Assembly (NCBI GenBank): GCA_965227095.1
Contig: CBDDFL010000001.1
Location: 2,976,001 to 3,040,000 of the forward strand
DNA from: JANQMY01 sp965227095
Lineage (GTDB): Bacteria; Pseudomonadota; Alphaproteobacteria; JANQMY01
Direction of reading: 5' to 3'
Length of the DNA: 64,000 nucleotides
Under the pieces are notes generated by a model that was given only the letters and a program-made list of their open reading frames with translations, ran no database searches and had not been told where the DNA came from. Below, in pieces: positions 53,055 through 61,772 of the stretch. Every line of letters begins with the position of its first letter. The stretch's first letter is position 1. The position numbers were made by a program, and so were the translations under genes.

Positions 53055-55487
53055 CTAATGGGTCAAAGATTGGCTTTTTTCGCCTGCTTTGTCCTTAACC
53101 GCACCAAGATCAACCGAATCATCCCATTCAATGGCAACCAGCGGGCGGGCCAGCGCCTTTTCAAGGACTTCTTCAACGGTCGCAACCGGGATGATCTCGA
53201 GCTCGTCTTTCACATTGTCCGGGATATCCGCGAGATCCTTCTCGTTTTCCTCTGGGATCAGGATGGTTTTCAACCCACCCCGCAGAGCCGCGAGAAGCTT
53301 CTCTTTCAATCCACCGATCGGCAGAACGCGGCCACGCAAGGTCACCTCGCCTGTCATCGCCACTTCTCGGCGAACCGGAATACCGGTCAAGACGGACACA
53401 ATCGATGTCACCATCGCGACACCAGCCGAGGGCCCGTCTTTCGGGGTCGCCCCTTCAGGCACGTGCACGTGGATATCGACCATGTCGAACTTGGGCGGTT
53501 CGATACCGAAGTCCACACTTTTCGACCGAACAAAGGACCGTGCGGCGTCAATCGATTCCTTCATGACATCGCCCAGCTTACCGGTCGTGGTCATCTTGCC
53601 TTTACCGGGCAGTTTGACGGCTTCAATCGCCAGGATATCGCCCCCAACTTCCGTCCACGCAAGACCGGTGACCACACCGACCTGGTCTTCCGTATCCGCC
53701 TGACCAAAACGGAACCGGCGGACACCGGCATAGTCATTAAGATTTTCAGACGTCACTTCGACCTTGTCTTGGTCTGTGGTCAGAATCTCTTTGACCGCCT
53801 TACGGGTCAGGTTCGCGATTTCCCGTTCCAAATTCCGCACGCCGGCCTCACGGGTGTAATACCGAATGAGATCACGCAGGGCGTCGTCCGTGATGGACCA
53901 TTCGCCTTTGCGAACACCATGCGCTTCGATTTGCTTGTCGATCAAATGGCGACGGGCAATCTCCACCTTCTCATCTTCCGTGTACCCAGGAATGCGAATG
54001 ATCTCCATCCGATCCAATAGGGGTTGCGGCATGTTGAGCGAGTTGGCGGTTGTCACGAACATGACATCCGACAGATCGTAATCGACCTCCAGATAATGAT
54101 CCGCGAAGGTACTGTTCTGTTCCGGATCCAACACCTCCAGTAAGGCAGAGGACGGATCACCGCGGAAGTCCGCGCCCATCTTGTCGATTTCGTCCAGCAA
54201 GAAAAGCGGATTGCTGTGCTTTGCTTTTTTCATCGACTGAATGATCTTGCCGGGCATCGACCCGATATAGGTGCGCCGGTGACCGCGGATTTCCGCTTCA
54301 TCGCGAACGCCGCCTAAGGACATGCGCACGAATTCACGTCCGGTACACCGGGCGATCGACTTACCAAGAGACGTCTTACCAACGCCTGGAGGGCCAACCA
54401 GACACAAGATCGGACCTTTCAGTTTTTTCGCGCGTTGCTGGACCGCGAGATATTCCAGGATCCGTTCCTTGACCTTCTCAAGACCGTAGTGATCCGCATT
54501 CAGGATTTCTTCGGCCTTTTTCAGGTCCTTCTTGATGCGTCCGCGCTTTGCCCACGGAATCGACAACAGCCAATCCAGATAATTCCGGACAACCGTCGCT
54601 TCGGCTGACATGGGGCTCATATTGCGGAGCTTCTTCATCTCCGCCTGCGCTTTTTCTTTGGCTTCTTTGGACAGCTTGGTTTCGTTGATGCGCTCTTCCA
54701 ACTCACCAAGTTCGTCGCGGCCATCTTCGCCTTCGCCCAGTTCTTTCTGAATCGCTTTCAGTTGTTCGTTCAGATAGTACTCGCGCTGGGTCTTCTCCAT
54801 CTGCCGCTTCACACGGCTGCGGATCTTTTTCTCAACGTGCAGGACGCTGATTTCCCCTTCCATCAGAGAATAAACTTTCTCGAGACGGGACGGGACACTG
54901 TCGATTTCAAGCAATTCCTGCTTTTCAGGAATCTTGATTGCCAGATGCGACGCGACCGTGTCGGCAAGTTTTGACGCGTCTTCAATCTGATTGATAGAGA
55001 CCAAAACTTCCGGGGGGATCTTCTTGTTGAGCTTCACATATTGCTCAAACTGGGTGATCACCGAACGGCTGAGGGCTTCAAGCTCCTTTTCCGTTCCTTG
55101 ATCTTCCAAGATCTCTTGCGCATGTGCTTCAAAGAAATCCTCATTCTCTGTGAACGAGGTGATTTTCGCGCGTGCACCGCCTTCGACCAACACTTTGACG
55201 GTCTGGTCAGGCAATTTCAGAAGCTGCAGAACAGAGGCGATCGTTCCGACCTGAAAGATATCATCCGTTGTCGGATCATCATCCGCAGCGTTTTTCTGGG
55301 CAACAAGAAGAATCTTCTTGTCGTCCAGCATGACGTCTTCAAGCGCCCGCACAGACTTTTCGCGCCCTACAAAGAGCGGCACGATCATATGGGGGAAAAC
55401 AACAATGTCCCGCAATGGGAGCACTGGATAAACCCGCCCATTTTCATCCGTTGCGTATGTCTCGAAGTTTTCGTCGCGTTCGTCCAT
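53055..55487 (-). CDS. lon: ATP-dependent protease Lon
   Basis: Hexameric AAA+ serine protease for quality control and regulatory proteolysis, 810 residues. The N-terminal substrate domain starts at YPVLPLRDIVVFPHMIVPLF. Walker A is GPPGVGKTSLGKS. The proteolytic dyad is the Ser of PKDGPSAGVAM (near residue 686) and the Lys of LPIGGLKEKLLAALRG (near 729). It lies between clpX and hupB, each with its own boundaries. Confidence 0.96.
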   Translation of the reverse strand: MDERDENFETYATDENGRVYPVLPLRDIVVFPHMIVPLFVGREKSVRALEDVMLDDKKILLVAQKNAADDDPTTDDIFQVGTIASVLQLLKLPDQTVKVLVEGGARAKITSFTENEDFFEAHAQEILEDQGTEKELEALSRSVITQFEQYVKLNKKIPPEVLVSINQIEDASKLADTVASHLAIKIPEKQELLEIDSVPSRLEKVYSLMEGEISVLHVEKKIRSRVKRQMEKTQREYYLNEQLKAIQKELGEGEDGRDELGELEERINETKLSKEAKEKAQAEMKKLRNMSPMSAEATVVRNYLDWLLSIPWAKRGRIKKDLKKAEEILNADHYGLEKVKERILEYLAVQQRAKKLKGPILCLVGPPGVGKTSLGKSIARCTGREFVRMSLGGVRDEAEIRGHRRTYIGSMPGKIIQSMKKAKHSNPLFLLDEIDKMGADFRGDPSSALLEVLDPEQNSTFADHYLEVDYDLSDVMFVTTANSLNMPQPLLDRMEIIRIPGYTEDEKVEIARRHLIDKQIEAHGVRKGEWSITDDALRDLIRYYTREAGVRNLEREIANLTRKAVKEILTTDQDKVEVTSENLNDYAGVRRFRFGQADTEDQVGVVTGLAWTEVGGDILAIEAVKLPGKGKMTTTGKLGDVMKESIDAARSFVRSKSVDFGIEPPKFDMVDIHVHVPEGATPKDGPSAGVAMVTSIVSVLTGIPVRREVAMTGEVTLRGRVLPIGGLKEKLLAALRGGLKTILIPEENEKDLADIPDNVKDELEIIPVATVEEVLEKALARPLVAIEWDDSVDLGAVKDKAGEKSQSLTH

Positions 55488-55621
55488 ATTGGATCCTTAG
55501 GTTATTTGACGCTGATCTATCGTGATTCTACCCAAAAGAAGTTTGGCAACCGATAACAAGCGATCAAGCGCTAATTTGGCGTGTCGTTAAGATTTAATTG
55601 GAGACCGACAGGAAATAGATC

Positions 55622-55645
55622 AAGGGGGGCGCACCCCCCTTTTTT
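55622..55645 (+). terminator. Terminator-like hairpin in the clpX-lon gap, T-run on the plus strand
   Basis: Six G (55624-55629) pair with six C (55634-55639) over the loop CGCA, extended by AA/TT and followed by six T on the plus strand. No plus-strand gene precedes it. On the minus strand, after clpX, it has an upstream A-tract but only TT after the stem. Confidence 0.65.
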
Positions 55646-55689
55646 ATTAAAAGTCAGAAAGCTTCGGAATTTCCTGCAAAAACAATCGC

Positions 55690-56955
55690 TTATGCGCTTG
55701 TTTCAACCTCATCTCTGCGGTCGGCATAGATGTAAAGCGGACGGGCGCGGCCTTCGACAACCTCTCCGTTAATAACCACCTCTTCCACACCATCAAGCGC
55801 CGGCAATTCGTACATCGTGTCGAGCAGAATGCCTTCCATGATCGACCGCAAACCCCGTGCACCGGTCTTACGGGCGATGGCCTTACGGGCCACCGCATTC
55901 AGCGCATCGTCCGAAAATGCGAGGCTGGTATCTTCCATCTCGAAGAGACGCTGATACTGCTTGACCAGAGCATTTTTCGGGCGGGTCAAGATTTCGACCA
56001 GCGCTTCTTCGCTCAAATCTTCAAGCGTCGCGATCACGGGCAAGCGGCCAACGAATTCCGGGATGAGGCCGAATTTCAACAGATCTTCCGGTTCGACGTC
56101 TTTTAGAATCTGACCCACATTGCGGTCATCCAAGCCTTTTACATCGGCTCCAAAACCAATGGACGTGCCACGGCCACGGCCGGAAATCACCTTATCCAAT
56201 CCGGCGAACGCACCACCGCAAATGAAGAGGATATTGGTGGTATCCACTTGCAGGAATTCCTGCTGCGGATGCTTTCGGCCACCCTGAGGTGGAACGCTGG
56301 CAACCGTGCCTTCCATGATCTTCAACAAAGCCTGCTGAACGCCTTCGCCCGACACGTCCCGTGTGATGGACGGGTTGTCGGATTTACGGCTGATCTTGTC
56401 GACCTCGTCAATGTAGACAATGCCGCGCTGGGCGCGTTCCACATTGTAATCAGCGGATTGCAGCAGTTTCAGAATGATGTTTTCAACATCTTCACCCACA
56501 TAGCCCGCTTCGGTCAGCGTGGTGGCGTCCGCCATGGTGAAGGGAACGTCCAGAATGCGCGCCAATGTCTGGGCCAGCAATGTCTTACCGCAACCGGTCG
56601 GACCGATCAGCAGGATGTTCGATTTCGCGAGTTCTACATCATTGTTCTTCGCGGAATGATTCAGACGCTTGTAATGATTGTGAACCGCAACAGACAGCAC
56701 ACGCTTTGCTTGGGCCTGGCCGATTACGTAGTCATCAAGGACACGGCAAATTTCTTGGGGTGTTGGAACGCCATCGCGTGACTTAACAAGAGAGCTCTTA
56801 TTCTCTTCGCGAATGATGTCCATGCACAGTTCGACACATTCGTCGCAGATGAACACAGTCGGTCCGGCAATCAGCTTGCGAACTTCGTGTTGGCTCTTCC
56901 CGCAAAACGAACAGTAGAGCGTATTTTTCGAATCGCCGCCGCTAACCTTGCTCAT
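55690..56955 (-). CDS. clpX: ClpX ATPase of the ClpXP protease
   Basis: AAA+ unfoldase that feeds ClpP, 421 residues. The N-terminal zinc finger has YCSFCGKSQ and VFICDECVELC. Walker A is GPTGCGKTLLAQTLA, and the ClpP-contacting loop is TSIGFGADV. The ATG at 56955 follows AAGGAG; the longer reading has 19 extra non-conserved residues. It has its own promoter 55 bp upstream. In Caulobacter relatives ClpXP degrades CtrA and other cell-cycle regulators. Confidence 0.96.
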   Translation of the reverse strand: MSKVSGGDSKNTLYCSFCGKSQHEVRKLIAGPTVFICDECVELCMDIIREENKSSLVKSRDGVPTPQEICRVLDDYVIGQAQAKRVLSVAVHNHYKRLNHSAKNNDVELAKSNILLIGPTGCGKTLLAQTLARILDVPFTMADATTLTEAGYVGEDVENIILKLLQSADYNVERAQRGIVYIDEVDKISRKSDNPSITRDVSGEGVQQALLKIMEGTVASVPPQGGRKHPQQEFLQVDTTNILFICGGAFAGLDKVISGRGRGTSIGFGADVKGLDDRNVGQILKDVEPEDLLKFGLIPEFVGRLPVIATLEDLSEEALVEILTRPKNALVKQYQRLFEMEDTSLAFSDDALNAVARKAIARKTGARGLRSIMEGILLDTMYELPALDGVEEVVINGEVVEGRARPLYIYADRRDEVETSA

Positions 56956-56999
56956 ACATGCTCCTTGGTCCGTTACGCCACCAGTTGCCCAGGTCTTCG

Positions 57000-57041
57000 T
57001 GAAAGACACCAAATATAGTGGTCTTTCAAAAAAAACTGCAA
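57000..57041 (-). promoter_or_regulatory. clpX promoter with operator-like inverted repeat
   Basis: TTGCAG (57041-57036) and TATATT (57017-57012) are 18 bp apart on the minus strand. A perfect 8-bp inverted repeat, TGAAAGAC-N13-GTCTTTCA (57000-57007 and 57021-57028), is centred on the -10. The start site would be near 57005, so most of the repeat lies outside the transcript and probably acts as DNA. Confidence 0.55.
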
Positions 57042-57119
57042 TTTTTTTGGGCAGCTGGTTTGGCCCTTACCCGTTACTCCGTATTCGACCACGATATGGA
57101 ACTAGGGATCAAGAATTGA

Positions 57120-57758
57120 TTAAGTGGATGCTTCGCTGGTTTGGTCAACCGTACGTTCTTCAACCACCGTGTCAACAATCCCGAATTCCTTTGCCTCCGC
57201 AGCCGTGAGAAAACTATCCCGATCAAGAGTTTTCTCTACTATTTCAATGTCTTGCCCCGTGTGCTTAACGTAAATTCTGTTAAGACGATCCTTGATCGCA
57301 AGGATATCCTGGGCATGGCGCTCAATATCAGCGGCTTGGCCTTGGAAGCCGCCCGATGGCTGATGCACCATTATTCTCGCATTAGGCAAAGCAAATCTCA
57401 TGCCCTTCTGCCCGGCCGCCAGCAACAATGACCCCATCGAGGCCGCCTGGCCCACACAAAAGGTGGACACTGGCGGGCGGATATATTGCATCGTGTCGTA
57501 GATCGCCAGACCAGAGGTCACAATGCCCCCCGGCGAATTGATGTACATGGCGATCTCTTTTTTGGGATTTTCCGACTCGAGAAGCAGTAATTGAGCCGTC
57601 ACCAGAGTTGCCACCATGTCGTTGACGGGACCGCTGACGAAGATGATTCTTTCTTTTAGAAGGCGCGAATAAAGGTCCATCGCGCGTTCGCCCCGGTTTG
57701 TCTGTTCAACCACCATGGGCACGAGGGTGTTCATTGTAATATCGTAGGGGTGGCTCAT
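57120..57758 (-). CDS. clpP: ClpP protease subunit
   Basis: Serine protease forming the tetradecameric chamber, 212 residues. The catalytic triad is the Ser of GQAASMGSLL, the His of RIMVHQPSGG and the Asp of TLDRDSFLTA. The ATG at 57758 has AGGA 8 nt upstream. It lies between tig and clpX, the standard order. Confidence 0.96.
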   Translation of the reverse strand: MSHPYDITMNTLVPMVVEQTNRGERAMDLYSRLLKERIIFVSGPVNDMVATLVTAQLLLLESENPKKEIAMYINSPGGIVTSGLAIYDTMQYIRPPVSTFCVGQAASMGSLLLAAGQKGMRFALPNARIMVHQPSGGFQGQAADIERHAQDILAIKDRLNRIYVKHTGQDIEIVEKTLDRDSFLTAAEAKEFGIVDTVVEERTVDQTSEAST

Positions 57759-57827
57759 TCTGTTATCCTGCCCTGTGGGTCATCTTATGGGGCCGTAAGA
57801 AGAATCAATCATAGGCCCCGAAAGTAA

Positions 57828-57855
57828 AAATTTGGTCTGAAATCGGCGGATCAAG
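57828..57855 (-). promoter_or_regulatory. Possible heat-shock (RpoH-type) promoter of clpP
   Basis: CTTGAT (57855-57850) and CCAAATTT (57835-57828) are 14 bp apart on the minus strand, resembling sigma-32 promoters. A GGGGCC/GGCCCC hairpin lies in the leader. The call is tentative. Confidence 0.35.
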
Positions 57856-57960
57856 AGGGATTTTTCTCCGACGCACCAACCAATACCAGATTCCGTGTCC
57901 TTTGATCCCAAAATGACACGGAATTATGGCGAGATTGTTCCAGGACTGGACAACACCAGT

Positions 57961-57985
57961 TCGACAATGCCAAATCGACAATGCC
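57961..57985. repeat. 11-bp direct repeat in the tig-clpP gap
   Basis: TCGACAATGCC occurs at 57961-57971 and 57975-57985. The pair lies in the loop of an AACACC/GGTGTT hairpin that follows the tig stop. It may be part of a weak terminator; no T-run is present. Confidence 0.5.
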
Positions 57986-58004
57986 GGTGTTCACCGACGA
58001 CGCC

Positions 58005-59426
58005 TTATTCCGCGTCATCCGCCTCTTTTTTTGCCTTGGAAGCCGCTTTCTTTTTAGGGGCAGCCTTCTTCTTTTTGGGGGCGGCCTTCTTTTCTTCTTC
58101 CGCTTCCTCGTCTGGATCTTTCATCAATTCTTCGCGTGACACCGTCACATCATTGATGGTTGCCAGTTCCGAGACGAAATCCACCACTTTGTCCTCAAAC
58201 AAAGGGGCGCGGATTTCGGCCATCGCGCCTGGATTTTGCTGATAAAATTGGAAAATCTGGGTTTCTTGACCGGGGTACTGACGGGCCCGCTCTGCAATGG
58301 AGCGATTCAGTTCTTCCTGGCTAACCGAAATATTGTTCACGCGGCCAACTTCCGCCAACAGCAGCCCCAAGCGTACGCGGCGTTCGGCGATTTCCCTGTA
58401 TTCCGCCTTTAGCTCTTCTTCGGGCTTGTCTTCTTTTTCTTCGTCCGGTTGGTGCTGAACTTGGTGCCAGATTTGTTCGAATTCAGTTTCGACCATGCCA
58501 GGCGGCAATTCGAAACTGTGAAGCTCGTCCAGCTTGTCGAGCATGTTGCGCTTTAGACGGGCGCGGGACACGGACTTGTAGTCTTCAGAAATTTGGTTGG
58601 ACAGGGTCTCTTTAAGTTTGTCGAGCGATTCGAGTCCAAGCTTTTCCGCCAGCGCATCGTCAACGGAGACGTCATCGGGTGCACTGACGCTGTTTACGGT
58701 GACATCGAACTCGGCATCCTTGCCCTTCAGGTTCTCCGCGCCGTAGTCGTCGGGGAAGGTGACTTTGATTGTCTTTTCGTCGCCTTTCTTCGCGCCGATC
58801 AGCTGCTCTTCAAAGCCGGGGATAAACTGGTTCGAGCCGATGGTCAGACGAATATCGTCGCCCTTGCCGCCGTCAAATTCTTCGCCATCCACACGGCCGA
58901 CAAAATCAATCTGCAAGGCGTCCCCATCCTGCGCCTTTTCTTTTTCATCGCGCTCTGAGTAGCTGCGGTTCTGTTCCGCCAACCGGGTGAGCATCTCGTC
59001 CAAATCTTCGTCTGCCACTTCGGCGACCGGACGGTCCAGCTCGAGCTTCGCAAGATCCGTGATTTCAAAGTCGGGCATGACTTCAACGGCAATCTTAAAG
59101 CTTAAATCTTCCTTGCCTTCCACGACCGGCTCTATTTCGCCGTCCATATCGACTTTCGGCTGGATGGCCGGACGCAGGTCGTTGTCGTTAATGGCCTTTT
59201 GGGTGCCCTCGTTCATGGCTTCCTGGATGATTTCGCCCATCATCGATTTGCCATAGGTCTTTTTCAGAAAAGGCACCGGTACCTTGCCTGGGCGAAAGCC
59301 ATTCATCCGCACCTGGCCCTTAATCGATTCCAGATGGTTCATAAGACGTTCGTCGAGATCCTCGCGCGTGATCGTAATCTGGTATTCGCGGCTGAGGCCT
59401 TCTGAGTTTGTTTCTGTAACTTGCAT
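58005..59426 (-). CDS. tig: Trigger factor
   Basis: Ribosome-bound chaperone and prolyl isomerase, 473 residues. The ribosome-binding loop GFRPGKVPVPFLKK is the family signature. The PPIase domain contains VDGEEFDGGKGDDIRLTIGS. The C-terminal 35 residues are a Lys/Ala-rich low-complexity tail (PKKKKAAPKKKAASK). The ATG at 59426 is preferred: the 34-residue upstream extension is read through the tRNA-Leu gene and is spurious. Confidence 0.95.
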   Translation of the reverse strand: MQVTETNSEGLSREYQITITREDLDERLMNHLESIKGQVRMNGFRPGKVPVPFLKKTYGKSMMGEIIQEAMNEGTQKAINDNDLRPAIQPKVDMDGEIEPVVEGKEDLSFKIAVEVMPDFEITDLAKLELDRPVAEVADEDLDEMLTRLAEQNRSYSERDEKEKAQDGDALQIDFVGRVDGEEFDGGKGDDIRLTIGSNQFIPGFEEQLIGAKKGDEKTIKVTFPDDYGAENLKGKDAEFDVTVNSVSAPDDVSVDDALAEKLGLESLDKLKETLSNQISEDYKSVSRARLKRNMLDKLDELHSFELPPGMVETEFEQIWHQVQHQPDEEKEDKPEEELKAEYREIAERRVRLGLLLAEVGRVNNISVSQEELNRSIAERARQYPGQETQIFQFYQQNPGAMAEIRAPLFEDKVVDFVSELATINDVTVSREELMKDPDEEAEEEKKAAPKKKKAAPKKKAASKAKKEADDAE

Positions 59427-59486
59427 ATCGGAGCGCCTATGAACGGCCGGGCCAGCCTTCTGGCAACCGGCATCTTGTCTGAAATT

Positions 59487-59571
<85 letters not shown>

Positions 59572-59661
59572 GGAAGGCCATTGGGCCTGAGAAATTGGGC
59601 GCTTTCTATAGCACGTGTGGTTTAAAAATCACCAGCGATCTGATGCCTAAGGACATTTTTT

Positions 59662-61209
59662 CTAAGACCCGAGCATTTCTGCGCTTTCCAAAACATCCGG
59701 CACCGCCCAGGGGAGGTCTTCAGCGATCAATCCCGCCCCCAGATGGGCAGCGCAGGCGCCATGAATCCAGACAGCGGCACAAGCCGCCTCCCACGCTGGC
59801 ATGCCTTGAGCGAGAAGGCCCAGAACGAGGCCCGATAACACATCGCCCGCCCCGGCAGTGGCGAGTGTCGCCGGCGCATTATTGTTTATCGCCACGAGGC
59901 CATCCGGTGAGGCAATCACCGTGTCCGCCCCTTTGAGGACGATAATTGCCCCGGACCGCGCGGCAGCTGAGCGCGCAGCGTCGGCTTTCCCCTCAGGCAG
60001 GTCTTTAAGGTCCGGAAACAAACGGGCAAACTCGCCCATATGAGGCGTGAGAACAGTTGTGTCCCCGCACAAGCCAAACAGCCTGTCTTGATGATCTTGA
60101 AACGAGGTCAGCGCATCGGCGTCTAAAACCGCAGCGGGACCGGCTTGAAGCGCTGCTTTGACATAGTCGCGGGTGACACCGCCCACACCAAAGCCCGGAC
60201 CAATCGCCACCGCATTTTTTCGGGCGTCTTTCAGCACGGCTGCAAGCGCCTCTGCCTGGTCGATTTCGGTCACCATCACGGTGGTAAGCTGCGCCGCCAA
60301 TTCCGGGATCGCCGCAAAGGGCGCGCCGACAGTGACCAGCCCTGCCCCGACCCGAAGCGCCGCCGTCGCCGCCAAACGCGCCGCGCCGGTTTTGCCAAAG
60401 CCGCCGCTCACCACCAAGGCGTGGCCTTTCGTGTATTTGTGATCGTCGCCGGAGAATTTGGGAAAGGTCTGCCGCCACAGCATAGGTGTATTCACAAAGG
60501 TTTTCGGGCCGATGTGCTCGAGCACATCCGGACTGATACCGATTTGGGCCACCGTCACATGGCCACACAGCGTCCGTCCCGGCAACAGCAAATGCCCCGG
60601 CTTTTTACGAAAGAAAGTCACGGTGTTGTTCGCGACAAAAGAAGTCCCGCGCACAGCCCCCGTATTGCCATCAATGCCGCTCGGCACATCCACCGATAAT
60701 ACCGTACACTGATTGTTATTATTAACTTGGTCAATTAATCGCGCGAGGTTCCCCTCGATCGGCCGCGCAAGGCCGGCCCCGAAAACCGCATCAATCACAA
60801 GGTCGGCGTTGACAATAAGACTTTCGTCTATGGGTAGGATTGACGCGCCGGGAACGGCCATCCATTGTTCCATCGCCCATTTGGCATCGCCTTGTAGTGC
60901 CGACGGATCCCCCAGCAGCCCAACACGCAAGGTCCAGTGTTGGGCGCCATCCCGCTCCATCAGGTCAGCCAACGCCGTTGCAGCCACGAAACCGTCGCCG
61001 CCATTATTTCCAGGACCGCATAGGACGGCGATTGTCCCGGCCGCGCACATGTCAACCGCCGTCGCGGCCACAGCCCGGCCCGCCTTATCCATCAGCTCAA
61101 TGCCGGGTATCCCCCCGTCAATGGTGAGAGCATCCGCACGATACATGTCGTCCACGGAAAGAAGTTCGGTAAACGACGTATCGGTTTTTCTGGAGAGGTC
61201 GTCGGTCAT
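59662..61209 (-). CDS. nnr: Bifunctional NAD(P)H-hydrate epimerase/ADP-dependent dehydratase
   Basis: Repairs hydrated NAD(P)H; 515 residues. The N-terminal YjeF_N epimerase half has IAVLCGPGNNGGDGFVAAT. The C-terminal ribokinase-like dehydratase half has VLTPHMGEFARLF and LATAGAGDVLSGLVLGLLAQ, with the catalytic Asp in AGAGDVL. In many alphaproteobacteria the gene adjoins glnB; here it adjoins the histidine phosphatase. Confidence 0.94.
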   Translation of the reverse strand: MTDDLSRKTDTSFTELLSVDDMYRADALTIDGGIPGIELMDKAGRAVAATAVDMCAAGTIAVLCGPGNNGGDGFVAATALADLMERDGAQHWTLRVGLLGDPSALQGDAKWAMEQWMAVPGASILPIDESLIVNADLVIDAVFGAGLARPIEGNLARLIDQVNNNNQCTVLSVDVPSGIDGNTGAVRGTSFVANNTVTFFRKKPGHLLLPGRTLCGHVTVAQIGISPDVLEHIGPKTFVNTPMLWRQTFPKFSGDDHKYTKGHALVVSGGFGKTGAARLAATAALRVGAGLVTVGAPFAAIPELAAQLTTVMVTEIDQAEALAAVLKDARKNAVAIGPGFGVGGVTRDYVKAALQAGPAAVLDADALTSFQDHQDRLFGLCGDTTVLTPHMGEFARLFPDLKDLPEGKADAARSAAARSGAIIVLKGADTVIASPDGLVAINNNAPATLATAGAGDVLSGLVLGLLAQGMPAWEAACAAVWIHGACAAHLGAGLIAEDLPWAVPDVLESAEMLGS

Positions 61210-61217
61210 TTGGTGGA

Positions 61218-61769
61218 CTATCGAACCTGCGTCTCGGCTTCATCCCCAAGCGAGACCAGAGACATACTGTCGCTGGCCACGTCGATTGTTGTGATCGAAC
61301 AATTATTGGGCCGAAACACCACCATGCGGTCGTCTTGTTGAATGCTTCCCACAATGACGTTAATGGCGATGAAGTGCGAAAAGACAACCGTGTCCTTTTG
61401 AAGTGCTTGCACCGCCGAGACGCAATTCTGGCGCCATGTTTCCAGCGACGGATCGCCAATCTCTGTCCATGTGCCCGGCATGATCGAGCGCAGCCATTCG
61501 GTGCGGGCCGTCAAGTCGTCCGTCGGTGACGGAATTTCCGCCACCTCCGGCACGATCTTTGGGGTGACGCCCCATTGCTCACTTAACGGATTGGCCGTTT
61601 CCTGACACCGGCGCAAGGGGCTTGAGATCACATCGAGCGGCCCCTTACCTGCCAACGCATCCCGGGCCGCTTTCGCCTGGGTCCAGCCAAGCTCACTCAA
61701 ACCGGGATCAAGGTCCTCTCCAAAACCACCGGCGGCTTGACCGTGGCGGACCAAATAAATGCGCGGCAC
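61218..61769 (-). CDS. Histidine phosphatase family protein
   Basis: A 183-residue phosphoglycerate-mutase-like phosphatase. The catalytic RHG motif is at the start (IYLVRHGQAAGG), with the second conserved region SSPLRRCQETANPL and a late His in VVFSHFIAINVI. The substrate is unknown; the size and the absence of insertion loops argue against glycolytic mutase. It lies 3 nt after the thiolase-like gene and 8 nt before nnr, so it is probably cotranscribed with them. Confidence 0.88.
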   Translation of the reverse strand: MPRIYLVRHGQAAGGFGEDLDPGLSELGWTQAKAARDALAGKGPLDVISSPLRRCQETANPLSEQWGVTPKIVPEVAEIPSPTDDLTARTEWLRSIMPGTWTEIGDPSLETWRQNCVSAVQALQKDTVVFSHFIAINVIVGSIQQDDRMVVFRPNNCSITTIDVASDSMSLVSLGDEAETQVR

Positions 61770-61772
61770 GGG

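Noticed and set aside
52947..54020. Long plus-strand reading frame (357 codons) opposite lon
   Set aside because: It lies antisense to the strongly conserved lon gene, has no family features and no ribosome-binding site; it reflects the codon bias of lon.
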